Made by a program: the position numbers and the translations under genes. From Pectinatus sp. (GTDB taxonomy: Bacteria; Bacillota; Negativicutes; Selenomonadales; Selenomonadaceae), in assembly GCA_020025075.1 (NCBI GenBank), contig JAHHSR010000003.1, positions 1-63,887 of the forward strand: a DNA stretch of 63,887 nt, written 5' to 3'. Of the stretch, positions 54,138 to 62,036 are shown in pieces; positions within the stretch are counted from its first letter, which is position 1, and the number at the start of each line of letters is the position of its first letter. The notes below the pieces were generated by a model, which searched no databases, had not been told where the DNA came from, and saw only the letters and a list, made by a program, of their open reading frames with translations.

Positions 54138-54168
54138 AAAATAACGCCACGTTTTAACGTGGCGTTAC
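54138..54168 (-). terminator. Terminator of the minus-strand deacetylase gene
   Basis: A 10-bp stem TAACGCCACG/CGTGGCGTTA (54142-54151 with 54158-54167), followed on the minus strand by TTTTTATG. It separates the two minus-strand genes. Confidence 0.75.
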
Positions 54169-54170
54169 TT

Positions 54171-54980
54171 TTATCCTTTTACCCAGCCAAGCTTTTCAAA
54201 GACAGGCAGGTAGAGAAGTCTTTGGTAGAAGGAGTGGAAAGTATTTCCTGTATGGAAGACTGGCACGCGTTCTAAGGCGAAAAGGTTGCTTGAATTATCA
54301 ACGGTGCCGTACTTTATTGTAAATGCGCCGCGATAGCCGGCGTCTTTTAAAATCTGCGCAATATAAAGGTTATATGTACCGGTAGGGTAGGCAAAATAAT
54401 AGGTGTTTTGGTGCAGCTTCTCATCCAAGGTTTTTTTCGACTGCACGACTTCAGCCTTTATCTGTTCACTCGTGAGTTCCGTCAAAGATTTGTGCGAGAC
54501 TGTGTGGGACTCGATGAAAAAGCCTTCCTTTTTCAGTTCGCGGCACTGTGCCCAAGTAAGATAATTGGGATATTTGCCGACAAGTCCTGTAACGACGAAA
54601 ATAGTGGCGGTAAAGCCGTACTTTTTCAAGATGGGATAGGCATTTTTGTAATTATCTTCATAGCCGTCATCGAAGGTGATGAGAACAGGCTTTGCCGGCA
54701 GGGCTGTTCCCTTGGTGAGGTGGTTATAGAGCATATCCGGCGTAATAATATTGTAGTGATTATCCTTTAGGTATTTCATCTGGCGGTCAAAATCAGAAGG
54801 CGTGACGGAAAGCGAGATGTTCATGTTGTCTATTTTATGATAGTTGAGCACAATGATACCCGGGTTGTCGGGCGTGTGTGCCAAAGTGTGTGGCAGGGCA
54901 AGTCGTGGGCCTGCTAGGCAAAGTGGCAAAAGACATAAAAAAAACAGCAGGAGTATTTTCTTGCATACGGAAAACTTCAT
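54171..54980 (-). CDS. Exported polysaccharide deacetylase (NodB homology domain)
   Basis: A 269-residue carbohydrate esterase family 4 protein with a signal peptide (about 1-26). The NodB motifs are complete: LITFDDGYEDNY (catalytic Asp and metal Asp), SHTVSHKSL (metal His pair) and YPTGTYN. It should deacetylate N-acetylglucosamine in peptidoglycan or another wall polymer outside the membrane. This intron-free paralogue gives the template for the split gene at 58261-59479. Confidence 0.9.
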   Translation of the reverse strand: MKFSVCKKILLLFFLCLLPLCLAGPRLALPHTLAHTPDNPGIIVLNYHKIDNMNISLSVTPSDFDRQMKYLKDNHYNIITPDMLYNHLTKGTALPAKPVLITFDDGYEDNYKNAYPILKKYGFTATIFVVTGLVGKYPNYLTWAQCRELKKEGFFIESHTVSHKSLTELTSEQIKAEVVQSKKTLDEKLHQNTYYFAYPTGTYNLYIAQILKDAGYRGAFTIKYGTVDNSSNLFALERVPVFHTGNTFHSFYQRLLYLPVFEKLGWVKG

Positions 54981-55025
54981 CTGGTAGGATATTTCTCCTT
55001 CCTGAAATATAAATATTCAAATCAT

Positions 55026-55054
55026 ATTATAACAAGATTGATTTAATTTTGCCA
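55026..55054 (-). promoter_or_regulatory. Promoter of the minus-strand deacetylase
   Basis: On the minus strand TGGCAA (55049-55054), 17 nt, TATAAT (55026-55031), about 45 bp before the start codon at 54980. Confidence 0.55.
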
Positions 55055-55064
55055 GCGCAAATTC

Positions 55065-55093
55065 TTGCTAAAATAAAATTGATAGGTTATTAT
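55065..55093 (+). promoter_or_regulatory. Promoter of the birA-coaX-dusB operon
   Basis: TTGCTA (55065-55070), 17 nt, TATTAT (55088-55093). It is divergent from the deacetylase promoter 10 bp away. I see no clear BirA operator palindrome here. Confidence 0.55.
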
Positions 55094-55166
55094 AAACTAA
55101 GATTATTTCGGATAAGGATGAAATAATGAAAAATCATGAGGGAAATTATGGTGGAGATGAAATAAA

Positions 55167-56144
55167 TTGCGTTCTGAAATTTTAGCAATCTTGCGCCAGG
55201 CGGGTGAAAAATATGTTTCGGGCGCGGATTTAGCACGTCGCCTGAATGTATCGCGCACGGCAGTCTGGAAGCATATTTGCTCTTTAAAAGATGATGGATA
55301 CGAGATAGACAGCAAGTCGCGCAATGGCTATCGCATTGTAAATGCGCCCGATTTGCTCTTGCCCGAAGAAATTGTGCCGCTTTTGAGTACGCAGTCATTT
55401 GGCAAGAAGATAAGGTATGGCCAGCTTATGGGCTCGACAAATGATGTTGCCAAGAAAATGGCTATAGAAGGGTCTCCGGAAGGTACGCTCGTCATCTGTG
55501 AGGAGCAAGGAAGCGGCCGGGGGCGGCTTTCGCGCGGCTGGTATTCGCCAGCGGCAAAGGGAATATGGGCTTCTTTGATTTTGCGCCCGCCATTTTTGCC
55601 GCAGGGGGCGCCTAAGTGCACGCTGCTTGCAGCGGTGGCAATTGCCGAAGCAATAAAGGAGCAGACCGGCGTAAAGGTGGGCATTAAATGGCCCAATGAT
55701 ATTTTGTATGAAGGGAAAAAACTCGTCGGCATATTGACGGAAATGAATGCTGAGATGGACCGCATAAATTATGTGGTCGTCGGTTTTGGCATTAATGTCA
55801 GCACGAAAAAAGAGGAATTTCCCTCAGAATTAGAGAATATCGCCACATCTTTAGAACAGATAACAAAAAGCCATATTTGTCGCCAGCAGCTCTTGGCAGC
55901 GATTTTGGCTAAATTTGAGCAAAATTATGTTAAGGTATGTGAGCAGGGCTTTGGCGAGGTAATGGAAAAATGGCAGCGCTATTCCATTACCTTAGGGCAA
56001 AAAATAAAGGTCATCGGCATCGATGAGGTATTTTATGGCGAGGCGTGCGCCCTTGATGATTTTGGCGCACTGCTGGTCAAGACGCCGCAGGGCATCAGAA
56101 GGGTGCTTGCTGGCGATGTATCCGTCAGGTCAAGTGATAAATAA
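55167..56144 (+). CDS. birA: Bifunctional biotin ligase / biotin operon repressor BirA
   Basis: Activates biotin to biotinyl-AMP and attaches it to carrier proteins. The N-terminal helix-turn-helix (about 1-60, GADLARRLNVSRTAVWKHI) marks the repressor form. The ligase domain has GSTNDVAKKMA, the biotin loop GRGRLSRGWYSP and KWPNDIL. A C-terminal SH3-like domain (about 275-325) follows. It has 325 residues and a TTG start after GGTGGAG. Confidence 0.94.
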   Translation: MRSEILAILRQAGEKYVSGADLARRLNVSRTAVWKHICSLKDDGYEIDSKSRNGYRIVNAPDLLLPEEIVPLLSTQSFGKKIRYGQLMGSTNDVAKKMAIEGSPEGTLVICEEQGSGRGRLSRGWYSPAAKGIWASLILRPPFLPQGAPKCTLLAAVAIAEAIKEQTGVKVGIKWPNDILYEGKKLVGILTEMNAEMDRINYVVVGFGINVSTKKEEFPSELENIATSLEQITKSHICRQQLLAAILAKFEQNYVKVCEQGFGEVMEKWQRYSITLGQKIKVIGIDEVFYGEACALDDFGALLVKTPQGIRRVLAGDVSVRSSDK

Positions 56145-56163
56145 AGCAAGCGGAGGAGAAAAA

Positions 56164-56928
56164 ATGCTTTTAGTTTTTGATATTGGCAATAGCAACATTG
56201 TTTTGGGAACTTACGAAGGGAAAAAGCTGCTGCACCATTGGCGTATTTCGACGGATAGGCAAAAGACGGGCGATGAATATGGCATGCTCATCAATGAGCT
56301 CTTTCGGTTTCAGGGCATCTCTATGAATGATATTACGGCTATTATCATTTCGTCGGTTGTTCCGCCTCTTGTGGTGCCAATAGTAAAGATGTGTGAGCGC
56401 TATTTTAAGGTCAAGCCGCTCATTGTTGGTCCCGGCATCAAGACGGGGATTAAGCTTAAATATGAAAATCCGCGCGATATTGGCGCCGACCGCATCGTAA
56501 ATGTCATTGGCGCGCACGAGCAGTTCGGCGGCCCGCTCATTGTCATCGATATCGGCACAGCGACAACTTTTGACGTTGTTAATGAAAAGGGCGACTTTTT
56601 GGGCGGTGCTATTGCGCCGGGCATCAGCATCTCGATGGAAGCGCTGTTTCAGAGGACGGCCAAGCTGCCCCGCATTGAACTTGTAACGCCAAAGACGACC
56701 ATTTGCCATAATACGATAGCGGGGATTCAAGCCGGCATAATCTTTGGTGCCGTGGGACAAATAGATGGCATTGTCAATAAGATAAAGCAGGAAATGAAAC
56801 AGGAAATGAAAGTCGTCGCAACGGGCGGACTGGCCAATCTCATTGCGCGCGAGTCCCGCACCATCGACAAGACGGACCACTTTTTGACTTTGACGGGGCT
56901 TAGGGTGCTTTATGAACGAAACAGCTAA
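56164..56928 (+). CDS. coaX: Type III pantothenate kinase CoaX
   Basis: First step of coenzyme A synthesis. It has 254 residues of the ASKHA fold with MLLVFDIGNSNIVLG (phosphate 1), ENPRDIGADRIVN, VIDIGTATTFDVV and GLANLIARES. The ATG at 56164 follows CGGAGGAG. The 3' end overlaps dusB by 17 nt. Its neighbour is birA in many Firmicutes. Confidence 0.95.
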   Translation: MLLVFDIGNSNIVLGTYEGKKLLHHWRISTDRQKTGDEYGMLINELFRFQGISMNDITAIIISSVVPPLVVPIVKMCERYFKVKPLIVGPGIKTGIKLKYENPRDIGADRIVNVIGAHEQFGGPLIVIDIGTATTFDVVNEKGDFLGGAIAPGISISMEALFQRTAKLPRIELVTPKTTICHNTIAGIQAGIIFGAVGQIDGIVNKIKQEMKQEMKVVATGGLANLIARESRTIDKTDHFLTLTGLRVLYERNS

Positions 56929-57925
56929 GAAAAAGGAACCGCTCAAAATAGGCAAGGTTGCCATTGACATGCCGGTATTTTTGGCGCCCATGGCCGGCGT
57001 TACGGATATGGCCTATCGCATTTTGGCACGGCGTATGGGCTGCGGCCTTTTGTATTCAGAAATGGTCAGCGAGAAGGGCATTCATTTTCGCAATGAGCAC
57101 ACTTTGAAGATGCTCAAGGTAGATGCGCGCGAAAGGCCGCTTGCCATACAGCTTTTTGGCAATGAGCCTGAGGGCTTGGCGGAAGCAGCAAAATATGTTG
57201 AATCGCTCGGCGTTGCCGATATTATCGATATTAACATGGGCTGTCCTGCACCCAAAATTGTTAAAAATGATGAAGGCTCAGCTCTTTTAAAGGACCCGCC
57301 TCGTGCTCATGCCATCATGGCTGCCGTTAAAAAGGCCGTCAAACTTCCCGTCACGGTAAAAATGCGCATGGGCTGGGATAGTGAACATATCAATGTGGTG
57401 GAAATGGCACGCCTTGCTGAGGATGCGGGCATGGATGCCATAGCCGTACACGGCAGGACGCGTGAGCAGTTTTATAGTGGGCAGGCCGACTGGCAGGTAA
57501 TTGCCGCGGTTAAAAAAGCGGTCAAGATTCCCGTCATCGGCAACGGAGATGTAAGAACGTGCCGTGACCTTGCGCGGATTTTTTCGGAAACGGCCTGTGA
57601 TGCGGTCATGATTGGGCGCGCGGCGCAGGGAAATCCATGGATTTTTAAGATATTTTCGCATTATTTAAAGAAGGGAGAAGAACTTTCTGGCTATCCTTCC
57701 TTAAAGCAGCGTAAAGAAACGATTATGGAGCATCTTGATATGCTTATTGAAACAAAAGGTGCTTATATAGGCTCAAGAGAAATGCGCAAGCATGCTACAT
57801 GGTATACGCGCGGCCTTACGGGCGGAGCATCTCTGCGCCGCCTCTTTAATGAGGCGGAAAGCCGCGCCGATTTTGCGTCCATTGTCGAGGCGATAGACGA
57901 GCAAGAAAGCGAGGTAGAAAAATGA
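56912..57925 (+). CDS. dusB: tRNA-dihydrouridine synthase (DusB-type)
   Basis: A flavin enzyme that reduces uridines in the tRNA D loop. It has 337 residues with LAPMAGVTDMAYR, the catalytic Cys in INMGCPAPKI, VHGRTREQFYSG, GNGDV and MIGRAAQGNPWIF. It overlaps coaX and the next gene by a few bases, indicating one operon. Confidence 0.93.
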   Translation: MNETAKKKEPLKIGKVAIDMPVFLAPMAGVTDMAYRILARRMGCGLLYSEMVSEKGIHFRNEHTLKMLKVDARERPLAIQLFGNEPEGLAEAAKYVESLGVADIIDINMGCPAPKIVKNDEGSALLKDPPRAHAIMAAVKKAVKLPVTVKMRMGWDSEHINVVEMARLAEDAGMDAIAVHGRTREQFYSGQADWQVIAAVKKAVKIPVIGNGDVRTCRDLARIFSETACDAVMIGRAAQGNPWIFKIFSHYLKKGEELSGYPSLKQRKETIMEHLDMLIETKGAYIGSREMRKHATWYTRGLTGGASLRRLFNEAESRADFASIVEAIDEQESEVEK

Positions 57926-58260
57926 TTTGTCAAAATTGCCAGCGTGAAATTGGTGAGCAGAAAAAATGTCCTTATTGCGGCAGTGAAAATACGGTTTCGG
58001 TCTTGTCGCCTTTGGAAAAGGAATATTATTCCGGCACGACCATTGACGAGGCGGCAGGTTCTTCTGATTATCGCTTTGAAAGAAGGAAAGAGAGATTTTT
58101 TAAGAAGAGCCTTTTAAAGGGCGGCTGGGTAACTAAGCTCGTTGTCGGAGCAGCGCTACTTTCTTTTGTGGCATTTTTCATTTTTGTCGCGTTGCCGTTT
58201 ATTTCGATTGCAGTCCTTTCGGCGCTGGTTATGTACGTCGTTTTTCGGTTTTTACGCTAA
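57922..58260 (+). CDS. Zinc-ribbon membrane protein of unknown function
   Basis: 112 residues. A zinc-ribbon starts at the N terminus (Cys3, Cys6, then CPYCGSEN). A linker and a basic patch (RRKERFFKKS) precede two transmembrane helices near the C terminus (about 68-111). No function can be assigned. It overlaps dusB by 4 nt and abuts the split deacetylase gene. Confidence 0.75.
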   Translation: MICQNCQREIGEQKKCPYCGSENTVSVLSPLEKEYYSGTTIDEAAGSSDYRFERRKERFFKKSLLKGGWVTKLVVGAALLSFVAFFIFVALPFISIAVLSALVMYVVFRFLR

Positions 58261-59479
58261 ATGGAGATACTAGTGGGAATAGCGGTCTTGGCCGCCTTAG
58301 CAATTTTGACTTTTTATCGTCATGGCAAAAAGATTGTGCCGATTTTAATGTATCATCGCATTGCCTCTGTGCCGGGCGACCGCAATAGTTTGCCAGAAGA
58401 AAAATTTGCCTGGCAAATGCAGTATCTTTTCCAAAATGGGTTTCATACTGTTACGCTGGCACAGCTTTACACCCATTACAAGGAGCGCCAGCCTTTGCCA
58501 TCAAAGCCTGTTCTCCTTACCTTTGATGATGGTTATTTGGATAATTTTACGACGGCGCTGCCTATTTTGCAGCAATATGGCTTTTCGGCTGTGGTCTTTC
58601 CCATTGCCGACTGGGTGGGAAAGGATAATACATGGGAGAATTTTGGCAAGGCACCGGCGAAGATGATGGACTGGCAGCAGCTTTCGGCTTGGCTGTCTTG
58701 CGGTTTGGAAGTGGCACTTCACACTTGCACGCACCCATTTTTAAATGCCTGTACTAAAGAGCGGGTGAAGGATGAAGTGCGGCGTGCCCAAAATATCTTC
58801 AAAGTGAATTTAGGGCGCAATTTTGATTTTTTTTGTTATCCATATGGAAAATTTGATTAAAAGTGAGCCCTGCGCGCGTCTTTGGCAGGGTGAGCAAATA
58901 GTCAGCGTATATAGAAATATATATGTAGATACGGCCCAAAAGCCGTACAGGACAGCATCTGAATTGCTGGAAACCCCTTAGAGCTTTTGCAGCCACAACG
59001 CAATCTTGAAGTAAAGGTAGGCGTGAAGGCCAGAAAATGCAAGAGATTGGGCAACCAGCAGCTAAGCTCCGAACAGGAGAAAGTTCAACGACTATCCCTC
59101 CCGAGGGGAGTACGCGGCAAGCATTTGGCTGCGGAAGCAGATGAGGCCTTAGCAGGTAAAGCTGAAGGATAAGATATAGTCTGTGCTTTAGTGAAAGCTA
59201 AAGAAGTTCATAGGAGAACTGCGCAAGGTGTAGCGGCCTTTCGTGAACGTCTGACAGGAAAAGACAGTGGATATATTAAAACAGAATAAAGTCAAAGCCG
59301 CTTTTGCTATCTTCGAAGATGTGCCGCTGGGAAAAATTGACCTATTGCGCCTGCCGCGCGTGCCGATTCCAAATCATCAGGCCAAGTGGGAATTTAAGTT
59401 GAAGGTGAGCTGGGCTTTTTATATTTTTGTCGCCCTGAGAAAGTGGGAGAGAAAAATAAAGTGTCATATTCGGCGATAA
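58261..59479 (+). CDS. Polysaccharide deacetylase interrupted by a group I intron (exons 58261-58857 and 59258-59479)
   Basis: The unspliced frame stops at 58858-58860, just after PYGKFD, so it looks truncated at 199 residues. Joining 58857 to 59258 gives 272 residues: an N-terminal membrane anchor (about 3-20), MYHRI, LLTFDDGYLDNF, LHTCTHPFL (metal His pair), then YPYGKFD-EKTVDILKQ and a basic C terminus ending KCHIRR. The paralogue at 54171-54980 has PTGTYN followed by eight residues ending in ILK. The join gives the same number, with no gap. The intron brings a stop codon at its first base, so full-length enzyme needs splicing. Role: NodB-type removal of N-acetyl groups from a wall or surface glycan. 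Confidence 0.85.
58858..59257 (+). ncRNA. Group I intron (likely subgroup IA), no internal ORF
   Basis: A 400-nt self-splicing intron. The 5' exon ends in U (GAT) and the intron in G (ACAG). Candidate guide GTCAG (58901-58905) pairs with exon TTGAT through a terminal U-G. P2: CGTATATA-GAAA-TATATATG (58906-58925). P3: CATCTG (58956-58961) with CAGATG (59138-59143). P4: TTGCTGG (58964-58970) with CCAGCAG (59055-59061). P6: CTCC/GGAG (59067-59079). P7: GACTA (59090-59094) with TAGTC (59177-59181), next to the classic AAGATATAGTC. P8: CCTTAGC/GCTGAAGG (59147-59168). P9: CTTTAG/CTAAAG. Extra hairpins between P7 and P3 (59099-59135) are the mark of subgroup IA. No homing endonuclease is encoded. 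Confidence 0.88.
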
Positions 59480-59560
59480 TCATCTTTTTTGCCTGTTTTT
59501 TTCGCCTGATTGAAGATGGCAATGCCCGTTCATAATTACATGGCATTATATGCCGTTTTG

Positions 59561-59569
59561 TGATACAAT
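59561..59569 (+). promoter_or_regulatory. Extended -10 promoter of the polyamine operon
   Basis: TGA-TACAAT (-10 at 59564-59569). The hexamer 17 nt upstream, TGGCAT, is a weak -35. Transcription would start near 59576, about 190 nt before the speD start. Confidence 0.45.
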
Positions 59570-59588
59570 ATCAAGGATGGATTGTATT

Positions 59589-59678
59589 ATGAATTTTCAG
59601 TTTCGAAAAATTGTCCGCTGGCTTGACCGCGAGACGATTGAAAATATGGCAAATTTTGCCGTGCACTTTGACACTTGA
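59589..59678 (+). CDS. Possible upstream small ORF in the speD leader (29 aa)
   Basis: An ATG at 59589 has AAGGAT 10 nt before it and encodes 29 residues beginning MNFQFRKIVRWLDRE. It is not in the speD frame and has no known relative. It could be a regulatory leader peptide or the remains of a longer speD N terminus. The reading is speculative. Confidence 0.25.
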   Translation: MNFQFRKIVRWLDRETIENMANFAVHFDT

Positions 59679-59766
59679 GACAGAGCAATCTGTTGCGGAC
59701 TCAGGTAAACGACATATTGCAAGTTTATTTGAGTCTTTATTTTTTGGCAAAAGCGAGGTCGGGAAA

Positions 59767-60549
59767 TTGGCTGACAAATTGAAGTTATATGGCTTTAATA
59801 ATCTTACCAAAACACTTAGTTTCAATATTTATGATGTTTGCTATGCAAAAACGCAGCGCGAACAGCGCGATTATATAAAATATATCGGAGAACAGTATAA
59901 TTCAGAGCGTCTTACAAAGATATTGACGTGTGTCACGGAGATGATTGATGCCAAGGTACTCAATGTCGCCAAGCAGGATTATGACCCCCAAGGCGCGAGT
60001 GTGACAATGCTCATTGCCAATAAGAATAATTCGCGCGAGGCTTATGTCGATACGGCAGAGGTGGGAAATTCTGTCGTTGTCCATCTTGATAAGAGCCATG
60101 TTACGGTACATACGTATCCGGAATATCACCCGGATAACTGCATTGCTACTTTTCGCGTGGATATAGACGTTTCTACTTGCGGTGAGATAACGCCGCTGAA
60201 TACCTTGAATTATTTGATTGGCAATTTTGACTCAGATATCATTACAATGGACTATCGCGTGCGCGGTTTTACGCGCGATGTGAGCGGCAAAAAATTGTTC
60301 ATGGACCATCATATTACATCGATTCAAGACTATATTGATGCTAAAACGCTTGAATCATATGATGCCATTGATATTAATATCTATCAGGCCAATCTCTTTC
60401 ATACGAAAATGCTCATTAAAGAGTGCGATTTGAGCAATTATCTTTTCAATACCGATATCTATGAAATCCCTCCCAAGACGCGCCTTTCTATCATGAACAG
60501 CCTGCGGCGGGAAATGATTGAAATTTTTAGCGGTATCAATGTTTTTTAG
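59767..60549 (+). CDS. speD: S-adenosylmethionine decarboxylase proenzyme (E. coli-type SpeD)
   Basis: Makes decarboxylated SAM, the aminopropyl donor for spermidine. From the TTG at 59767 it has 260 residues beginning MADKLKLYGFNNLTK, close to the E. coli protein (264). The self-cleavage site is at Ser110 in DKSHVTVHTYPE, giving the pyruvoyl group; E. coli uses Ser112. STCGEITPLNTLNYLI, TMDYRVRGFTRD and NLFHTKMLIKE are strongly conserved. The frame is open further upstream to 59611 but that part resembles nothing. GCGAGG precedes the TTG. Confidence 0.92.
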   Translation: MADKLKLYGFNNLTKTLSFNIYDVCYAKTQREQRDYIKYIGEQYNSERLTKILTCVTEMIDAKVLNVAKQDYDPQGASVTMLIANKNNSREAYVDTAEVGNSVVVHLDKSHVTVHTYPEYHPDNCIATFRVDIDVSTCGEITPLNTLNYLIGNFDSDIITMDYRVRGFTRDVSGKKLFMDHHITSIQDYIDAKTLESYDAIDINIYQANLFHTKMLIKECDLSNYLFNTDIYEIPPKTRLSIMNSLRREMIEIFSGINVF

Positions 60550-60560
60550 GAGGCGGGAAA

Positions 60561-62015
60561 TTGAAAAAGCTGACGCAAAATGATGTGCCGATATTGGAGG
60601 CTTTGCAAAAATTAAAGCAGATGCGCATTGTCCCCTTCGACGTGCCAGGGCATAAGCGCGGCCGCGGCAACAAGATTTTGACGGATTTTCTGGGAGAAAA
60701 GTGCCTGTCCGTCGATGTCAACTCGATGAAACCACTTGATAATCTCTGCCATCCCGTTTCAGTGATTAAAGATGCGGAAATTTTAGCAGCAGAGGCATTT
60801 GGCGTCAAACACGCCTTTTTGATGGTGGGCGGCACGACATCTGCTGTGCAGGCGATGGTTCTTACCGCTTGCAAGCGCGGCGACAAAATAATTTTGCCGC
60901 GCAATGTGCATCGCAGTGCGATTAATGCGCTCATCTTATGCGGGGCAATTCCCATTTACATCAATCCCCAGATGGACAAGCGGCTCGGCATTTCTCTTGG
61001 CATGAGCGTTGATGACGTCAAGCGCGCCATCGAAGAAAATCCTGATGCTAAGGCCGTGCTCGTCAATAATCCGACGTATTATGGGATTTGTTCTAATTTG
61101 AAAGAGATTATTGAAGCAGCCCATGCTTCCGGCATGCTCGTCTTAGCGGATGAGGCGCACGGCACGCATTTTTATTTTAGTGATGCTTTGCCGCCGGCAG
61201 CCATGCATGCCGGAGCCGATATGGCAGCTGTGAGCATGCACAAATCGGGCGGCTCTTTGACGCAAAGCTCACTGCTTTTGATTAACGATAGAATCTCAGA
61301 AGGGTATGTGCGCCAGATTATCAATTTGACGCAGACGACGAGCGGTTCTTACCTTTTGATGGTCAGCCTCGATATTTCGCGGCGCAACTTAGCTTTAAAA
61401 GGCGAGGAAATTATTAATGCAGTAATTGAGCTCGTCGAGTATGCGCGTTCGGAGATTAATCAGATAGGCGATTATTATGCCTATTCCAAAGAAATCGTCA
61501 ATGGCGATTCCGTTTACGACTTTGACATCACGAAACTATCAATTTATACGCGGTCTATTGGGTTGGCGGGTATTGAGGTCTATGATATTTTGCGCGATGA
61601 GTATGACATTCAGACGGAATTTGGCGATTTGGCCAATCTCTTAGCCTATGTGTCTGTGGGAGACCGGCCGCGCGATATGGAGCGCCTCGTGAGCGCCCTC
61701 TCGGAAATACGCCGCATTTATAAAAAAGATACTGTCGGTATGCTCGAGGCGGAGTACATCAGCCCCAAGGTAATTTTGCCGCCCCAAGATGCCTTTTACA
61801 TGGATGCAGAAGAAAAGGTGCCTTTAAAAGAAGCGGTAGGGCGTGTATGCACGGAATTTGTCATGTGCTATCCGCCGGGCATTCCCATTTTGGCACCGGG
61901 TGAGCTTGTAACACCACAGATTATGGAATATATCTGCTATGCGCGCGAAAAAGGCTGTCAGCTTACCGGGCCGGAGGATATGGAAATTAACTACTTGAAT
62001 GTCGTGAAAAAATAG
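60561..62015 (+). CDS. speA: Arginine decarboxylase, fold I Orn/Lys/Arg decarboxylase family (Bacillus SpeA type)
   Basis: A PLP enzyme that probably makes agmatine from arginine. It has 484 residues with PFDVPGHKRGRG, FLMVGGTTSAVQAM, LADEAHGTHF and the PLP lysine in SMHKSGGSLTQSS. The C-terminal domain (about 370-484) has CYPPGIPILAPGE. The family also includes lysine and ornithine decarboxylases. The agmatinase gene two places downstream makes arginine the most likely substrate. AGGAGG precedes the TTG start. Confidence 0.9.
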   Translation: MKKLTQNDVPILEALQKLKQMRIVPFDVPGHKRGRGNKILTDFLGEKCLSVDVNSMKPLDNLCHPVSVIKDAEILAAEAFGVKHAFLMVGGTTSAVQAMVLTACKRGDKIILPRNVHRSAINALILCGAIPIYINPQMDKRLGISLGMSVDDVKRAIEENPDAKAVLVNNPTYYGICSNLKEIIEAAHASGMLVLADEAHGTHFYFSDALPPAAMHAGADMAAVSMHKSGGSLTQSSLLLINDRISEGYVRQIINLTQTTSGSYLLMVSLDISRRNLALKGEEIINAVIELVEYARSEINQIGDYYAYSKEIVNGDSVYDFDITKLSIYTRSIGLAGIEVYDILRDEYDIQTEFGDLANLLAYVSVGDRPRDMERLVSALSEIRRIYKKDTVGMLEAEYISPKVILPPQDAFYMDAEEKVPLKEAVGRVCTEFVMCYPPGIPILAPGELVTPQIMEYICYAREKGCQLTGPEDMEINYLNVVKK

Positions 62016-62036
62016 ATATGCAGCGAGGCGAGCAAT

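Larger units (their letters stand above)
59480..59766 (+). other. Gap and leader before speD
   Basis: About 290 nt between the deacetylase stop and the speD start. It holds an extended -10 promoter and a 29-codon reading frame in a different phase from speD, both listed separately. A GGCA/TGCC inverted repeat (59542-59554) lies just before the promoter. I see no clear terminator for the preceding operon. Confidence 0.5.

Noticed and set aside
58261..58860. Truncated (pseudogene) polysaccharide deacetylase of 199 residues
   Set aside because: The missing C terminus is found intact and in a compatible frame after a 400-nt stretch with a full group I intron core. Splicing restores a gap-free protein, so decay is the poorer explanation.
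58987..59172. 61-residue ORF inside the intron as a homing endonuclease or gene
   Set aside because: It is too short, has no LAGLIDADG, GIY-YIG or HNH motif, and runs through the P4-P8 ribozyme strands.
59267..59479. Separate 70-residue gene starting MDILKQNKV
   Set aside because: No ribosome binding site, and the sequence is the expected C-terminal part of the NodB domain. It is exon 2 of the split gene.
59611..60549. 312-residue SpeD with an N-terminal extension
   Set aside because: The extra 52 residues resemble nothing, the TTG at 59611 has no ribosome site, and the start at 59767 gives the family's usual length and N terminus.
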